A stretch of DNA of 64,000 nucleotides, taken from the NCBI GenBank assembly GCA_032358165.1, contig JAALGY010000039.1, positions 806,001 to 870,000 of the forward strand, given 5' to 3'. This document shows, one piece after another, positions 40,830 through 50,714 of the stretch. Made by a program: the position numbers and the translations under genes. The stretch's first letter is position 1; each line of letters starts with the position of its first letter. This DNA comes from Diplosphaera chodatii. Taxonomy: Eukaryota; Chlorophyta; Trebouxiophyceae; Prasiolales; Stichococcaceae. The notes beneath the pieces are model-generated. The model saw only the letters and a list, made by a program, of their open reading frames with translations. It ran no database searches and was not told where the DNA came from.

Positions 40830-43603
40830 GAGTGCCTGCACATGCTGAGCGAAGGCTGGCGGGCGGGGAAAGGCGTGGGCGTCAGGGCGGGCGGCGAGTG
40901 GCATGTGGACGGCGTCGAGGATGAGAGGCATGTACAGCCAGGAGTTGGTGGGGCGACGGCAGGCTGGCAATGTGGCGTGGTCGTGGACGACGCAATCAGG
41001 CACAAGGGAGGGGAGGCGGCGGCGTTGTGGTGGGGGGCAGGTGGTAGGGGGGCGGGCAGCTCGTCGTCGGTGACCAGTGAGCTGTGTGGTTGGCGGAGTG
41101 GGCCGAGTTGCAAGGGTCAGTGGAGGATCGTGCGGGCGAGGTGGCGGCGGCAGTGGGGTGCTCGCCAAGGGTGCTGCGGCTGAGGCGTCTGCGGCGGGTG
41201 CAAGCTCACGTGGGCTGGTCGTCGTGGCCGGCGTTGTCGGTGGAGGGTCCGGAGGGTGTGTGCCTGGCTGGCGAGGTGTATAAGGTGCGGCTGGTGGCAC
41301 CGGCAGCGGGACGCTGCGAGTCGATTGCCGAGGCGGCAGTGGGGCGACGGGAAGGGCTGCCATGTCCGTCTGGTTGGTGTTCGCCTCGAGCGCTAGCCGC
41401 ATGGTGGCATCAAGGGAGGCACGGATGACGGCAAGGTCCCCGCGTGCGACGGCAGCGAACTGGGGGTCGCCCTCGATGGCTGCCCGCAAGTCGTCAAGGG
41501 ACCAGAGGCCAAGGGATGCAGCTCCGATGAGGTCGGCGTCGTGGGCAATGGGGTCAGCGATGGCACGCTGGCTGAAGAACAGGCGATCTCGCATGATGAG
41601 GCGGTGCGTATGCTGCTGCTCAGGGTCCAGCTTGCGCCCAATCCCGATGCGGTGAGCAGCCGCGACGCCGTCGCGCAGGCGTGGCGGGAGCGATGGCACA
41701 GTGGCGATGTCGAGAGTGGATGCCATGATGGCAGGTCCGAGGCCCCAACGGTGAAGGGCTCGGGCTGGCGCGTCGGTGTGGGGAATGGAGGATGCCGGAG
41801 CTCGCATGAGGTGAAAGCCGTGAATGGACTTCCACACTGCTGGCGTCGGCTGGAACAGGCGGAACGCTCGCTTCGCTGCCAGGGCGGTGGCGAAGAGCTC
41901 AAGGGAGGGGGCGCCAGCGCCACCAGCTCGTCGGGAGAGGCCGCACACAAGTCGCTTCGGGTTGCAGTTGGCGGAGAGGGGGTCGGTGTTGTAGCGGTTG
42001 CGACTGATGTAGCCGTAGATGCGGGTGTTGAGCTTCGCCAGTTGGGTGGCTGTGAGGGACTCGAAGCTGAGGAGGTGCACCAGCTGCGACTGCAGGTTCT
42101 GCTTGCCGACGTACGCCCGTCCAAAGAAGGAGATGGCGTGCTTGGACCACTGCAGGACCGCCTTGCCGATAAGGCCGATCCGGGAGTTGATCTTGTGCTG
42201 GCGAGCGTCGATGGCGTCGCTGCCGCAGCCGACGATGACGCCCAAGTGGTTGACATATGTGTGGTGTGGGGTATATGTGATGCCGGTGGCGGCACTGGTG
42301 TGGGCGGGTTGCCGGGCAGCCGAGCCGAACAACAGGGACTTGGTCTTGGTGGGGTTGAGCTGGGCACCCGAGGCGGCAGCGAAGGCAGCAACAGGTCCTT
42401 CGATGACCTTGTCGCAGTCCGCTGCGGAGGCGGCGTGGATGGTGGTGTCGTCGGCGTGCATGTGGCAAGGGGGAGCAGCTCCGCCAAAGGGGAGGGCGAT
42501 GGGTTGCACGGCACCAGCGGCGACCATGCGTCGAGTGAGGGCGGCAAGAGTCTGGAGCTGCAGAATGTAGAGCAGTGACGAGGGGGGGCTGCCTTGGAGT
42601 GCGCCGCTGTTGATGGGAATGGGGTCGGTGGGGGCGCCGTTGACGCGGATGCGCCCAAGGGTGTCGGTCATAAAGAGGGCAGCCCAGCGCTGGGCGCCCT
42701 CTCCAAACCGCATGGCCTCCATGACCCTCAAGGTCCAGGCTCGGTCCATCCAGTCGAAGGCCTTGGCGAAGTCGAGGAAGAGCATGGCTCCATCGGTGTC
42801 ATGGGTGGTGAGGAGGTCGGCGAGCTCGGTGTGGTTGAGGATGTTGTCGCCGATCCAGCGGCCGGGGAGGAAGCCAGTCTGTGTGGGGTCGATGACGGGT
42901 CCAAGGGCGTGGGCGAGGCGGGTGGCAAAGGCGCGGGAGGCGATCTTGACGTCGGCGTTGATGCCTGCGATAGGTCGGCGGTTGGCGAGGTCGCGGGCAT
43001 CGCCCCGCTTTGGGACGAGGGTGTAGTCGGAGGTGCGCTGACGAGGCGACATGGTGGGCCGGGCACCAGCCGTGTGGCAGGCATTGAAGGCTCGTGTGAG
43101 AGGGAGGCCGAGCTTGTCCCAGAGTTGGACGTACAGCTCAGCTGGCAGGCCGCCCGGACCAGGGCTCTTGCCGCGTTGTGCCGCGCGGGCGGCGGCCGTG
43201 AGCTCCTTGTGTGTGAGTGGCTCGTCGCAGGCGGCAGCATCGGCGGCAGCGACGGTGGTGTCGAGGGAGGCAAGGAGCTGGTCCTGAGCGGCGCGGCATG
43301 TTGGGCGGGCGGCGAAGTGGCGGGTGTAGTGGTCGGCGATGAGCTGCTGGGCGTGGGCGAGGCCGTCGGCCGTGTCAAGGCCGACATACATGCTATTGCT
43401 GGAGTCCAGCACCGAGGTGAAGGTGGTGTCGCTGAAGTGGCGGGGGTCGCAGCGAGCGTGGAAGTAGTGAGTGGGCTTCTCGAAGAACATGAGCTCCAAT
43501 GCCCGGGCGCGATCGAGTGCAAGCTGGGCGTGGCGGTCGTGGTGGGCTTGCAGGGCGTCGGCAGCGGTGTGGAAGGCGGCGCGTGCGGCGTCGCGAGCAT
43601 TGT

Positions 43604-43674
43604 CTGTTGGAATGGATAGCGGTAAGGGAAGTGCAAATAGCGATGGAAAAGGACCTTTGACCGGAAGGCTGTTG
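43604..43674 (-). mobile_element. SINE-like element, 59-bp 5'-truncated copy
   Basis: Only the 3' end of the element (43610-43668) lies between CTGTTG duplications (43604-43609, 43669-43674). The 5' truncation with a target duplication supports LINE-type retroposition. Confidence 0.75.
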
Positions 43675-44375
43675 CAGCGATGGGCAGCTGTGAAGCTGCA
43701 AAGGCGACGGCCTCTTGCAGGTGCCGAAGCTCCAGGCGTCTGCGACGTGTGTCGGCGGCAGTGCGCCGCTGGGCGAGCAGGCGGATGCAGGAAAACATGT
43801 CCTCCAACAGCCCTTGCGGGTCGGTGTCGCGCAACTCCGGGGGGGCGGCGCCGCCGTCGGGAGAGGGCGAGGCGTGCCGGCTTGCGGCGGCCAGGAGGCG
43901 GAGGAAGTCGGCGGCCCGGCGCGATGAGTCTTGCTGATGGAGCCTGTCGGCCATAAGGCGGTCGAGGGCATTTTCCAGCTCAGTGACGAAGTCGGCGTCT
44001 GCGAGGAGGGGGAGGGGGAAGCGCCATGGTGGGCGAGCCCGCAGCACGGAACCGGGGAGCGTGAAGGCGAAGGTGACGCCGCGGTGGTCGCTGTGGAAGT
44101 TGTCAACGATGGTGGCGTGTGGTTGATGGTGGAGGAGGGCCTCAGCGACTAGCCACTTGTCGAGTCGAGAGGCGCCGTGGTCGGCGTTGCGAGAGACGAA
44201 AGAGAAGTCGGTGGCAGGGTGGGGGTGGCAGTGCCGCCAGGCATCAGCCAAGCCGGCAGAGGTGGCGAGGTGTTGCAGCTCAGGGGCGCCGACCAGTCGA
44301 CCGGATCGCTGGCTAGCGGTGGGAGTGGCATCATGGACGGTGTCGATGCAGTTGAAGTCGCCTGGTGCATCCATT

Positions 44376-44504
44376 GCAACAATCGCCAGCACCAGCAGCC
44401 TCGCACAAACACCAACATATGCGCAACCTCGCAACTGGACAAGGCAACGACCCCTCCTTCGGGTTGGGCATCAATCATCGGGACCAGCTCATCGGTACAT
44501 TTTG
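44376..44504. other. Host locus sequence between the LINE-A copy 1 insertion and LINE-B
   Basis: Before the insertions this was contiguous with 31500-31618. On the minus strand it reads into the proposed ATG at 31629, so it would be the 5' flank or 5' UTR of the unidentified gene there. No family recognised. Confidence 0.4.
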
Positions 44505-44536
44505 ACATTTGACATTTGATTACATACTGGTGGTGT
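44505..44536 (-). mobile_element. LINE-B 3' terminus, split by LINE-A copy 3
   Basis: TTTGACATTTGATTACATACTGGTGG is the LINE-B 3' end; it stops where the (GTTT)n tail of LINE-A copy 3 begins. The rest of this LINE-B should lie beyond the right end of the window. Confidence 0.6.
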
Positions 44537-44810
44537 TTGTTTGTTTGTTTGTTTGTTTGTTTTTTACAAAGGGCGTCCAGACCAGAACCAAGCTCAAGAA
44601 CAAGGCTCTGCGGCACAATGCGGCTTCTCACGTGTGAACGTGAGGGCGGCTGAGTATGTCATCAAAACGTCATGTTCGAAATATGTCGATGGAGGACACT
44701 GAAACCACAAGGGAATGCAGGGCCCATGAGACCAGCGAAAGGCAATAGTCCCGATGAGGAAGGCTACCTAATGGTCGTACAAGTGCGGGGACCTAGCGGC
44801 GGCGGCAGCA

Positions 44811-45173
44811 ATGCCACGCACTCGCGGCGAAGTCGCACCGCTGCGGGTCTATCACTCTAGAAATGTCGTAACGTCTGTCTGTCCACGTGCCACGGCACCC
44901 GCGGGTAAACCCAGAAAACCCCGCGCAGACATGCAGGGACCGGTTGCGTACAAGTACGCCGAGCTCTGGGCCCGCTGGGACCGGATACGCCGCGAGGCGC
45001 CCTGCATGCTGGTGAAAGCAGCCAAACCCAAAGGGACTGAGGGCTGGCGCTGGCAAACAACAGAGGGCTGGCGGCTGACGCAGCAAGCTGTCCGATATGC
45101 ACAACACCGGGCACCAGGGTCTTCTGAGGCAGGTGCTCCCATCCGCGCGGGCTCCGCGGGTGGCCGCTGCTAG
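44811..45173 (+). CDS. Conserved 120-codon frame antisense to the LINE-A 3' module
   Basis: Starts MPRTRGEVAPLRVYHSRNV, has YKYAELWARWDRIRREAPCM in the middle and ends RAGSAGGRC. The same full-length frame is open in the modules at 33468-33106 and 55065-54703. It is shortened in copy 1 (31922-32158, by a stop codon ahead of the deletion) and shifted in the module near 62519-62232. It runs opposite to the LINE-A coding strand. It may be fortuitous, as the sense strand is open too; function unknown. Confidence 0.3.
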   Translation: MPRTRGEVAPLRVYHSRNVVTSVCPRATAPAGKPRKPRADMQGPVAYKYAELWARWDRIRREAPCMLVKAAKPKGTEGWRWQTTEGWRLTQQAVRYAQHRAPGSSEAGAPIRAGSAGGRC

Positions 45174-45244
45174 GTGTCGTCATGCTACTAAGGTCTTGGT
45201 CTTGCTCTTGCTCTTGTTCTTGATCTTGGCCCAGTGCTGACTGG

Positions 45245-46810
45245 GCAGGTGAGGTACGGGCGTATAGGTGAGGGTGAGCGGCGGTGGGAGTCCAGGATGG
45301 GACCGAAAGTGAAGGTGAAGGCGACGGCGGGTGCTGGCAGGTGAGGTGTGGGGGTGTAGGCGAAGGTGAGCGGCGGTGGGAGTCCAGGACGGGACCGAAA
45401 GTGAAGGTGAAGGCGACGGCGGGTGCTGGCAGGTGAGGTGTGAGGGTGTAGGCGAAGGTGAGCGGCGGTGGGAGTCCAAGATGGGACCGAAAGTGAAGGT
45501 GAAGGCGACGGCGGGTGCTGGCAGGTGAGGTGTGAGGGTGTAGGTAAAGGTGAGCGGCGGTGGGAGTCCAGGATGGGACCGAAAGTGAAGGTGAAGGCGA
45601 CGGCGGGTGCTGGCAGGTGAGGTGTGAGGGTGTAGGCGAAGGTGAGCGGCGGTGGGAGTCCAAGATGGGACCGAAAGTGAAGGTGATGGCGACGGCGGGT
45701 GCTGGCAGGTGAGGTGTGAGGTGAGGTGTGAGGGTGTAGGTGAAGGTGAGCGGCGGTGGGAGTCCAGGAAAGGACCGAAAGTGAAGGTGAAGGCGACGGC
45801 GGGTGCTGGCAGGTGAGGTGTGAGGGTGTAGGCGAAGGTGAGCGGCGGTGGGAGTCCAAGATGGGACCGAAAGTTAAGGTGATGGCGACGGCGGGTGCTG
45901 GCAGGTGAGGTGTGAGGGTGTAGGTGAAGGTGAGCGGCGGTGGGAGTCCAGGATGGGACCGAAAGTCATTGACATTGACATTGATTACATACTGGTGGTG
46001 GGCCATTTTGGCCTAGCCACAGGCTCTGGCGGAATAACCCAGAGCAACATGCACAACGAGTCGTGTCCGAAACCGTTCACTCCCCGCTGACAGAATGGGT
46101 CCACTCAATCCCGGTTGGTTGTACACCCCTCCAACTCTGCACAATGATCAGTGAAGGTGAAGTGAAGGTGAAGGCGACGGCGGGTGCTGGCAGGTGAGGT
46201 GTGGGGGTGTAGGCGAAGGTGAGCGGCGGTGGGAGTCCAGGACGGGACCGAAAGTGAAGGTGATGGCGACGGCGGGTGTTGGCAGGTGAGGTGTGAGTGT
46301 GTAGGTGAGGGTGAGCGGCGGTGGGAGTCCGGTATGGGACCGAAAGTGAAGGTGAAGGCGACGGCGGCGCCGGCAGATGAGGTGTGAGGGTGTAGGTGAC
46401 GGTGAGCGGCGGTGGGAGTCCGGTATGGGACCGAAAGTGAAGGTGAAGGCGACGGCGGGTGCTGGCAGGTGAGGTGTGAGGGTGGAGGCGAAGGTGAGCG
46501 GCGGTGGGAGTCCAGGATGGGACCGGAAGTGAAGGTGAAGGCGACGGCGGGTGTTGGCAGGTGATGTGTGAGGGTGTAGGCGAAGGTGAGCGGCGGTAAG
46601 AGTCCAGGATGGGACCGGAAGTGAAGGGGAAGGCGACGGCGGGTGCTGGCAGGTGAGGTGTGAGGGTGTAGGCGAAGGTGAGTGGCGGTGGGAGTCCAGG
46701 ATGGGACCGAAAGTGAAGGTGATAGCGACGGCGGGTGCCGGCAGGTGAGGTGTGAGGGTGTAGGTGAAGGTGAGTGGTGGTGGGAGTCCAGGATGGGACC
46801 GAAAGTGAAG
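45245..46810 (-). repeat. 92-bp minisatellite of LINE-A copy 3, left part
   Basis: Minus-orientation units, interrupted at 45967-46149 by a LINE-B 3' fragment (target AGT). The array continues at 55346 after the 8.5-kb insertion. Confidence 0.85.
45967..46149 (-). mobile_element. LINE-B 3' fragment, 183 bp
   Basis: LINE-B tail, 3' UTR and a few terminal codons, inserted in minisatellite units; AGT is repeated on both sides (45964-45966, 46150-46152). Confidence 0.75.
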
Positions 46811-46852
46811 GCGCCCCGAAGGCGCCCGCCCCCCTACCACCTGCCCCCCACC

Positions 46853-47137
46853 ACAACGGAATGGAATGGATAGCGGTAAGGGAAGTGCAAATAGCGATGG
46901 AAAAGGACCTTTGACCGGAAGGCTGTTTGTGTATTGCGTTTTTCAACGACTTATATACACAAACCATGGAGGGCAGATTGCCCAAGCAACCACTTGCATA
47001 GGGTGGGGTGGGTTGGTCCCACACGGAACTAGACCCGAAACTTCCGCCACCGCCAGGGATCGAACCCGGTCCCTGAACGGTGTCCAATGAATGGATAGCG
47101 GTAAGGGAAGTGCAAATAGCGATGGAAAAGGACAACG
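46853..47137 (-). mobile_element. SINE-like element, copy 4, full length with terminal repeats
   Basis: Insert 46859-47131 between ACAACG duplications (46853-46858, 47132-47137). As in copy 1, both ends carry the same ~37-base segment around a body with the T-arm and hairpin. An ATTCC tail lies at the 46859 side. Confidence 0.8.
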
Positions 47138-47604
47138 CCGCCGCCCTCCCCTCCCTTGTGCCTGATTGCGTCGTCCACGACCACGCCACACTGCCAGCCT
47201 GCCGTCGCCCCACCAACTCCTGGCTGTACATGCCTCTCATCCTCGACGCCGTCCACATGCCACTCGCCGCCCGCCCTGACGCCCACGCCTTCCCCCGTCC
47301 GCCAGCCTTTGTTCGGCATGTGCAGGCACTCAGAGAAGTGTTCGCACGACAACCTGTCCCCATCACACTCGACATCATCCGACACACATACCACCTGGAC
47401 GCCCACGCCCACATCGCCGCCCACCACCAGGAACACCTCCTCGGCCTGGATGCACCACTCGGGCAGCGCATTGCCATGTACAGCCTGCAGCTGGTCAGAG
47501 ACGCACTGGCATCTCAGGCGGCTGCCATGCCCGACCCTCCGCCACCAACCACCACAGCCGGTCACTCAACGACCTCCTCCAGCGCACCCAGCACTGCCAT
47601 CACC

Positions 47605-48352
47605 ACCGCCATTTGACATTGATTACATACTGGTGGTGGGCCATTTTGGCCTAGCCACAGGCTCTGGCGGAAAAACCCAGAGCAACATGCACAACGAGTC
47701 GTGTACGAAACCGTTCACTCCCCGCTGACAGAATGGTTCCACTCAATCCCGGTTGGATGCACACCCCTCCAACTCTGCACATTGATCATGACAACCCCGC
47801 AAAAAGGCTGCCAGTTGCCCGGCATCCTGCTGCATAAAGTCCGCCACTGATGTGATGTTGCTGTCCTCAAACAGCTCCGAATGCTGCACCCTCTGATCTA
47901 CTAGGGCTGGACACCCCCAGACCATATGCGCCTCATCATCCACCACGCCGCAGTTACACCGCTGACACAGCCGCTCTGCCCGCGGCAGCCGCTGCCACCT
48001 CCCTGTTTCCACCCCCAGCATGTGACTGCCCATGCGAAACTGTGCTAACCGCCGACGACCGGTCTTGGAGGCGACTGCCTGCAAGTAGCCGGCCATCTGG
48101 TAGTTGTCACTGTTCACAGGGCCCCTGACTCCCAGCCACTCACGCACTTTGCGCAAGTCGCTGCCATTCACAGCATCGAAGGTGCGGCGCTGCAGGTGTG
48201 CAGTGACAACAGATGTGTCAATGCGCTGCGGCACGCCGTCAACGATGGGTGACATGAAGTGCAGGAACGAACACACCTGGGCAGCCCAGCATGCTGAGCT
48301 GCTGGTGCTGCGCCCCGGCCGTGTGGCCAGAGCACAGTTCTCCAGGACCGCC
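47605..48352 (-). mobile_element. LINE-B copy 3, 5'-truncated
   Basis: Insert 47611-48346 flanked by ACCGCC. It encodes the LINE-B C-terminus, with the stop at 47743 and the zinc knuckle CQRCNCGVVDDEAHMVWGCP, plus the 3' UTR. It differs from copies 1 and 2 by scattered substitutions. Confidence 0.85.
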
Positions 48353-49192
48353 GCTGCCACCCGCAGCCGACGTCGCAACCGCAGTCCGCCTCGTACACAC
48401 GCCTCCCCACTAAGCCAAGTGCTTCCGCCACCCCCGCCTCTGCCGCCTACCCCACTTCAGCAGCCGGACGTCACGCCCTCCACCACAGCCTTGGCCCTTG
48501 CCCCACACCATGCGCCTCGGCCAGCACAACCCCCAGCGTGGGAAGTGTGCCTGCGTGCGGCTGGTGTCTGGCTCCCGCCATACCACCCGCCGCCCCCGCA
48601 CCCATGTGATGCGCCAGGCACAGGGCCTCCTCCGTCTGTCGACGTCTCGGAGCAGTGGGAGGTTGACTCTGCCCACCGCTTCGTGCGCCGCCAGGGCGAT
48701 GGTCGACTCTACCGCGTGCGCCTCGACCACAGCCTCGCTGCTCATGACGACGCTGCCTCACTCCTCGACGCCCAGCCCCCCTGGAGACCCTGCCATCTCG
48801 TCATGTGGTCACCTCCCACACGCTGCACCATCACTGACACGGCGCCATCGGCCGACGGGAACGATGGTGACGTGCCCGCTCACAAGAAGATGGATCGCCC
48901 CTACTTCCTTGCCGAGCTCGCCGATCTGACCATCGTCCCCGACATCTACGGCTACGGCGAGGAAGACCGCAACCTCATGGAGTACGAGGTCTCCCTTGGA
49001 ACGGCGCACCTCCTGGAGTCGGAGCTTCTCCAGCAAGGCCGCATCACCTTGGCCACCACGCAGCCCACAGCAATCCCTCGCTGGTTCGCCCCAGGCTACG
49101 CCCACGTTGAGGCCGCCGAGCATGCCGTCATCACCGAGGCCCAGCAGCACCGCACGGCTCAGCGGGACCACATCGACCACCCAGCCTGGGTT

Positions 49193-49467
49193 ACACGCAC
49201 CTCCGTTTGCATCCATGTAGCTTAGACTTCCTCACCGGGACTATTGCCTTGCGCTGGTCTCATGGACCCTGCATTCCCTTGTGGTTTCAGTGTCCTCCAT
49301 CTGCACAGTTCGACACTTGATGTGCGACATGACATTCTTTCGCCGCCCTCACGTTCACACGTGAGACGCCGCATTGTGCCGCAGAGCCTTGCTCTTGAGC
49401 TTGGTTCTGGTCTGGACGCCCTCTGTAAAAAACAAACAAACAAACAAACAAACAAACACGCACCTCC
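49193..49467 (+). mobile_element. Short LINE-A-type 3' end, 251 bp
   Basis: Insert 49205-49455 between 12-base duplications ACACGCACCTCC (49193-49204, 49456-49467). It carries the ...TCTGGACGCCCTCTGTAAAAAAC(AAAC)n end but a different sequence upstream (CTGCACAGTTCGACACTTGA) from the long modules, so it belongs to a second subfamily shared with 63053-63236. Confidence 0.88.
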
Positions 49468-50714
49468 CCGCAGGCGCCACTGGCGATAACAGCAGCTGCT
49501 GCACCCCACTCCACTTCTCCGACGCCCACTCAGCCGACTCAGCCGGACTCCCCACCCCCTGCCGACCAGCCCACAACTAGTTCCCCACACCCTGACTCGC
49601 CCTCCCCAGCAGCGGCTCCACACCGTCTCCCATGCTTCATCGCCATCACAGGGCCCCAACCAAGCGTGCACGCTATGGCGACACGGGCCCGCGACCCACA
49701 GCAGCGGCCCCAAGCACACGCTCGCCGGCCCCACCAACAACGCCATCCTCCTCAGGACAACACCACCCCTGCCGTCGCCTCCAAGTACCGCCGCTGCTGG
49801 GAACAGCTCTGCGGCACCAACATCCGCAAGGCCGATGTCGCCGTCGCCTGGCGAGCCCTTCACTGCCAACTCCGCACACCATCCTTCCTCACCTACTGCC
49901 GCTATAAGCACGCCGCTGTCGACATGTCAGGTGACACCCCCATGCAGAGGGCCTGCTGCCGCTGGCCGGCTTGCCGTACCCCGCTCGTCAACAACCCCGC
50001 CACCCTGCAGCCCACCACCGTCGCCAACACCACCCACGTCCTCCTCCATTGCCCGCTCACACGCCCTGCCCTCCAATGGCTCTGCGACTTGTGGGCTGCC
50101 ATCGACGGCGGCCACACACCCCCAACCACTCCTGACGTCATCATCGCCGGCGACCCCACTGCCTGGCACCCTGGCCGCCTGGATCTTGAGCTGTGGACCC
50201 GGCTTCGGGTCACCTACCTACAGAAGGCCTGGGACGCCCACTGTGCTGTCCACCATGGTGGCCCCACACCCTCATCTACATCTATCGCCGCCGCCACCCT
50301 CCACTCCGCCGTCCAGTCGATGCGCACCGAGTTTACTGCCGCCTACACGTCCCCCACGGAGCTAGCACAGCAGTGCGACGCGCACATGACTGGAGCGAGG
50401 CCAACAGATTGACGACGACAACAACCCCATGACCGACTTCAAAAGGATCTGGGTCGCGAGCGGCCTCTGCAGCATGAACGGCCGAGACCTTGTCGTCCGC
50501 TGGACGGCCTCTCACCCAGTGCCGCTGCCAGCAGTACGTCCACAGCCACAGCCACACTCACATCCACAGCCTCAGCGCCAACCTCAGCCCCAGCCTGAGT
50601 CCCGCCCTGGACCCCCGCCGCAAACATCGCAGCAACCACCCCCAACGGCTGCCTCCCCACCGCGCCTCCAACTCATCTGAAGCACTGTCTCGCACGCCTA
50701 CGGTAAATGCCCAC

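Larger units (their letters stand above)
36087..44363 (-). pseudogene. LINE-A polyprotein remnant (endonuclease - reverse transcriptase - Pro-rich - zinc knuckle)
   Basis: Frame broken only by the nested insertions. From 44363 the endonuclease end shows GDFNCIDTVHD and FHSDHRGVTF (AP-endonuclease SDH motif). The reverse transcriptase follows: GKSPGPGGLPAELY, ANRRPIAGINADVKIASRAF, LFLDFAKAFDWMDRAW and the catalytic box HMHADDTTIH (HADD at 42447-42458). After the thumb come about 700 residues of Pro-rich linkers around a segment EQWEVDSAHRFVRR, then a Cys/His cluster CRWPAC...HVLLHC like the zf-RVT of plant LINEs, ending PRLQLI-stop at 36087. It lacks the start of the endonuclease, so it is dead. 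Confidence 0.85.
31619..44375 (-). mobile_element. LINE-A copy 1, 5'-truncated, with nested insertions
   Basis: Minus-strand non-LTR retrotransposon bounded by a 12-base target duplication GGTGCATCCATT (31619-31630 and 44364-44375). Order from its 3' end: (GTTT)n tail 31631-31672, 3' module to about 32300, 92-bp minisatellite, then coding region 36087-44363, truncated within the endonuclease domain. Nested in it are an oppositely oriented LINE-A end (about 32451-33740), LINE-B copies (36543-37798; 39066-39666) and SINE copies (38281-38556; 40597-40826; 43610-43668). Confidence 0.9.
46811..50680 (+). pseudogene. LINE-A polyprotein C-terminal part, copy 4
   Basis: Pieces 46811-46858, 47132-47610, 48347-49204 and 49456-50680 rejoin once insertions and one copy of each target duplication are removed. 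Content: LVPDCVVHDHATLPACRRPT segment, Pro-rich linker, EQWEVDSAHRFVRRQGDGRL, acidic YGYGEEDRNLMEYEV, Pro-rich linker, then WRALHCQLRTPSFLTYCRYK and the Cys/His cluster CRWPACRTP...THVLLHCPL near 49965-50055, ending PRLQLI-stop. The endonuclease and reverse transcriptase are absent through 5' truncation. Confidence 0.8.

Noticed and set aside
41541..42578. Long plus-strand frames opposite the LINE-A coding region (also 42594-43619, 59001-60119)
   Set aside because: GC-rich mirror frames of the RT gene; no family features, and broken in other copies.
40773..43499. A 908-codon frame as an intact host reverse-transcriptase gene
   Set aside because: It is part of LINE-A copy 1: the element is 5'-truncated at 44363, has inserts at 40597 and 43610, and the frame's first codons and end come from SINE sequence.
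31619..44375. Interpreting the region as a single inverted LINE produced by twin priming
   Set aside because: Both arms carry their own 3' module and tail, and the two modules differ by a deletion and substitutions, so two separate insertions are simpler.
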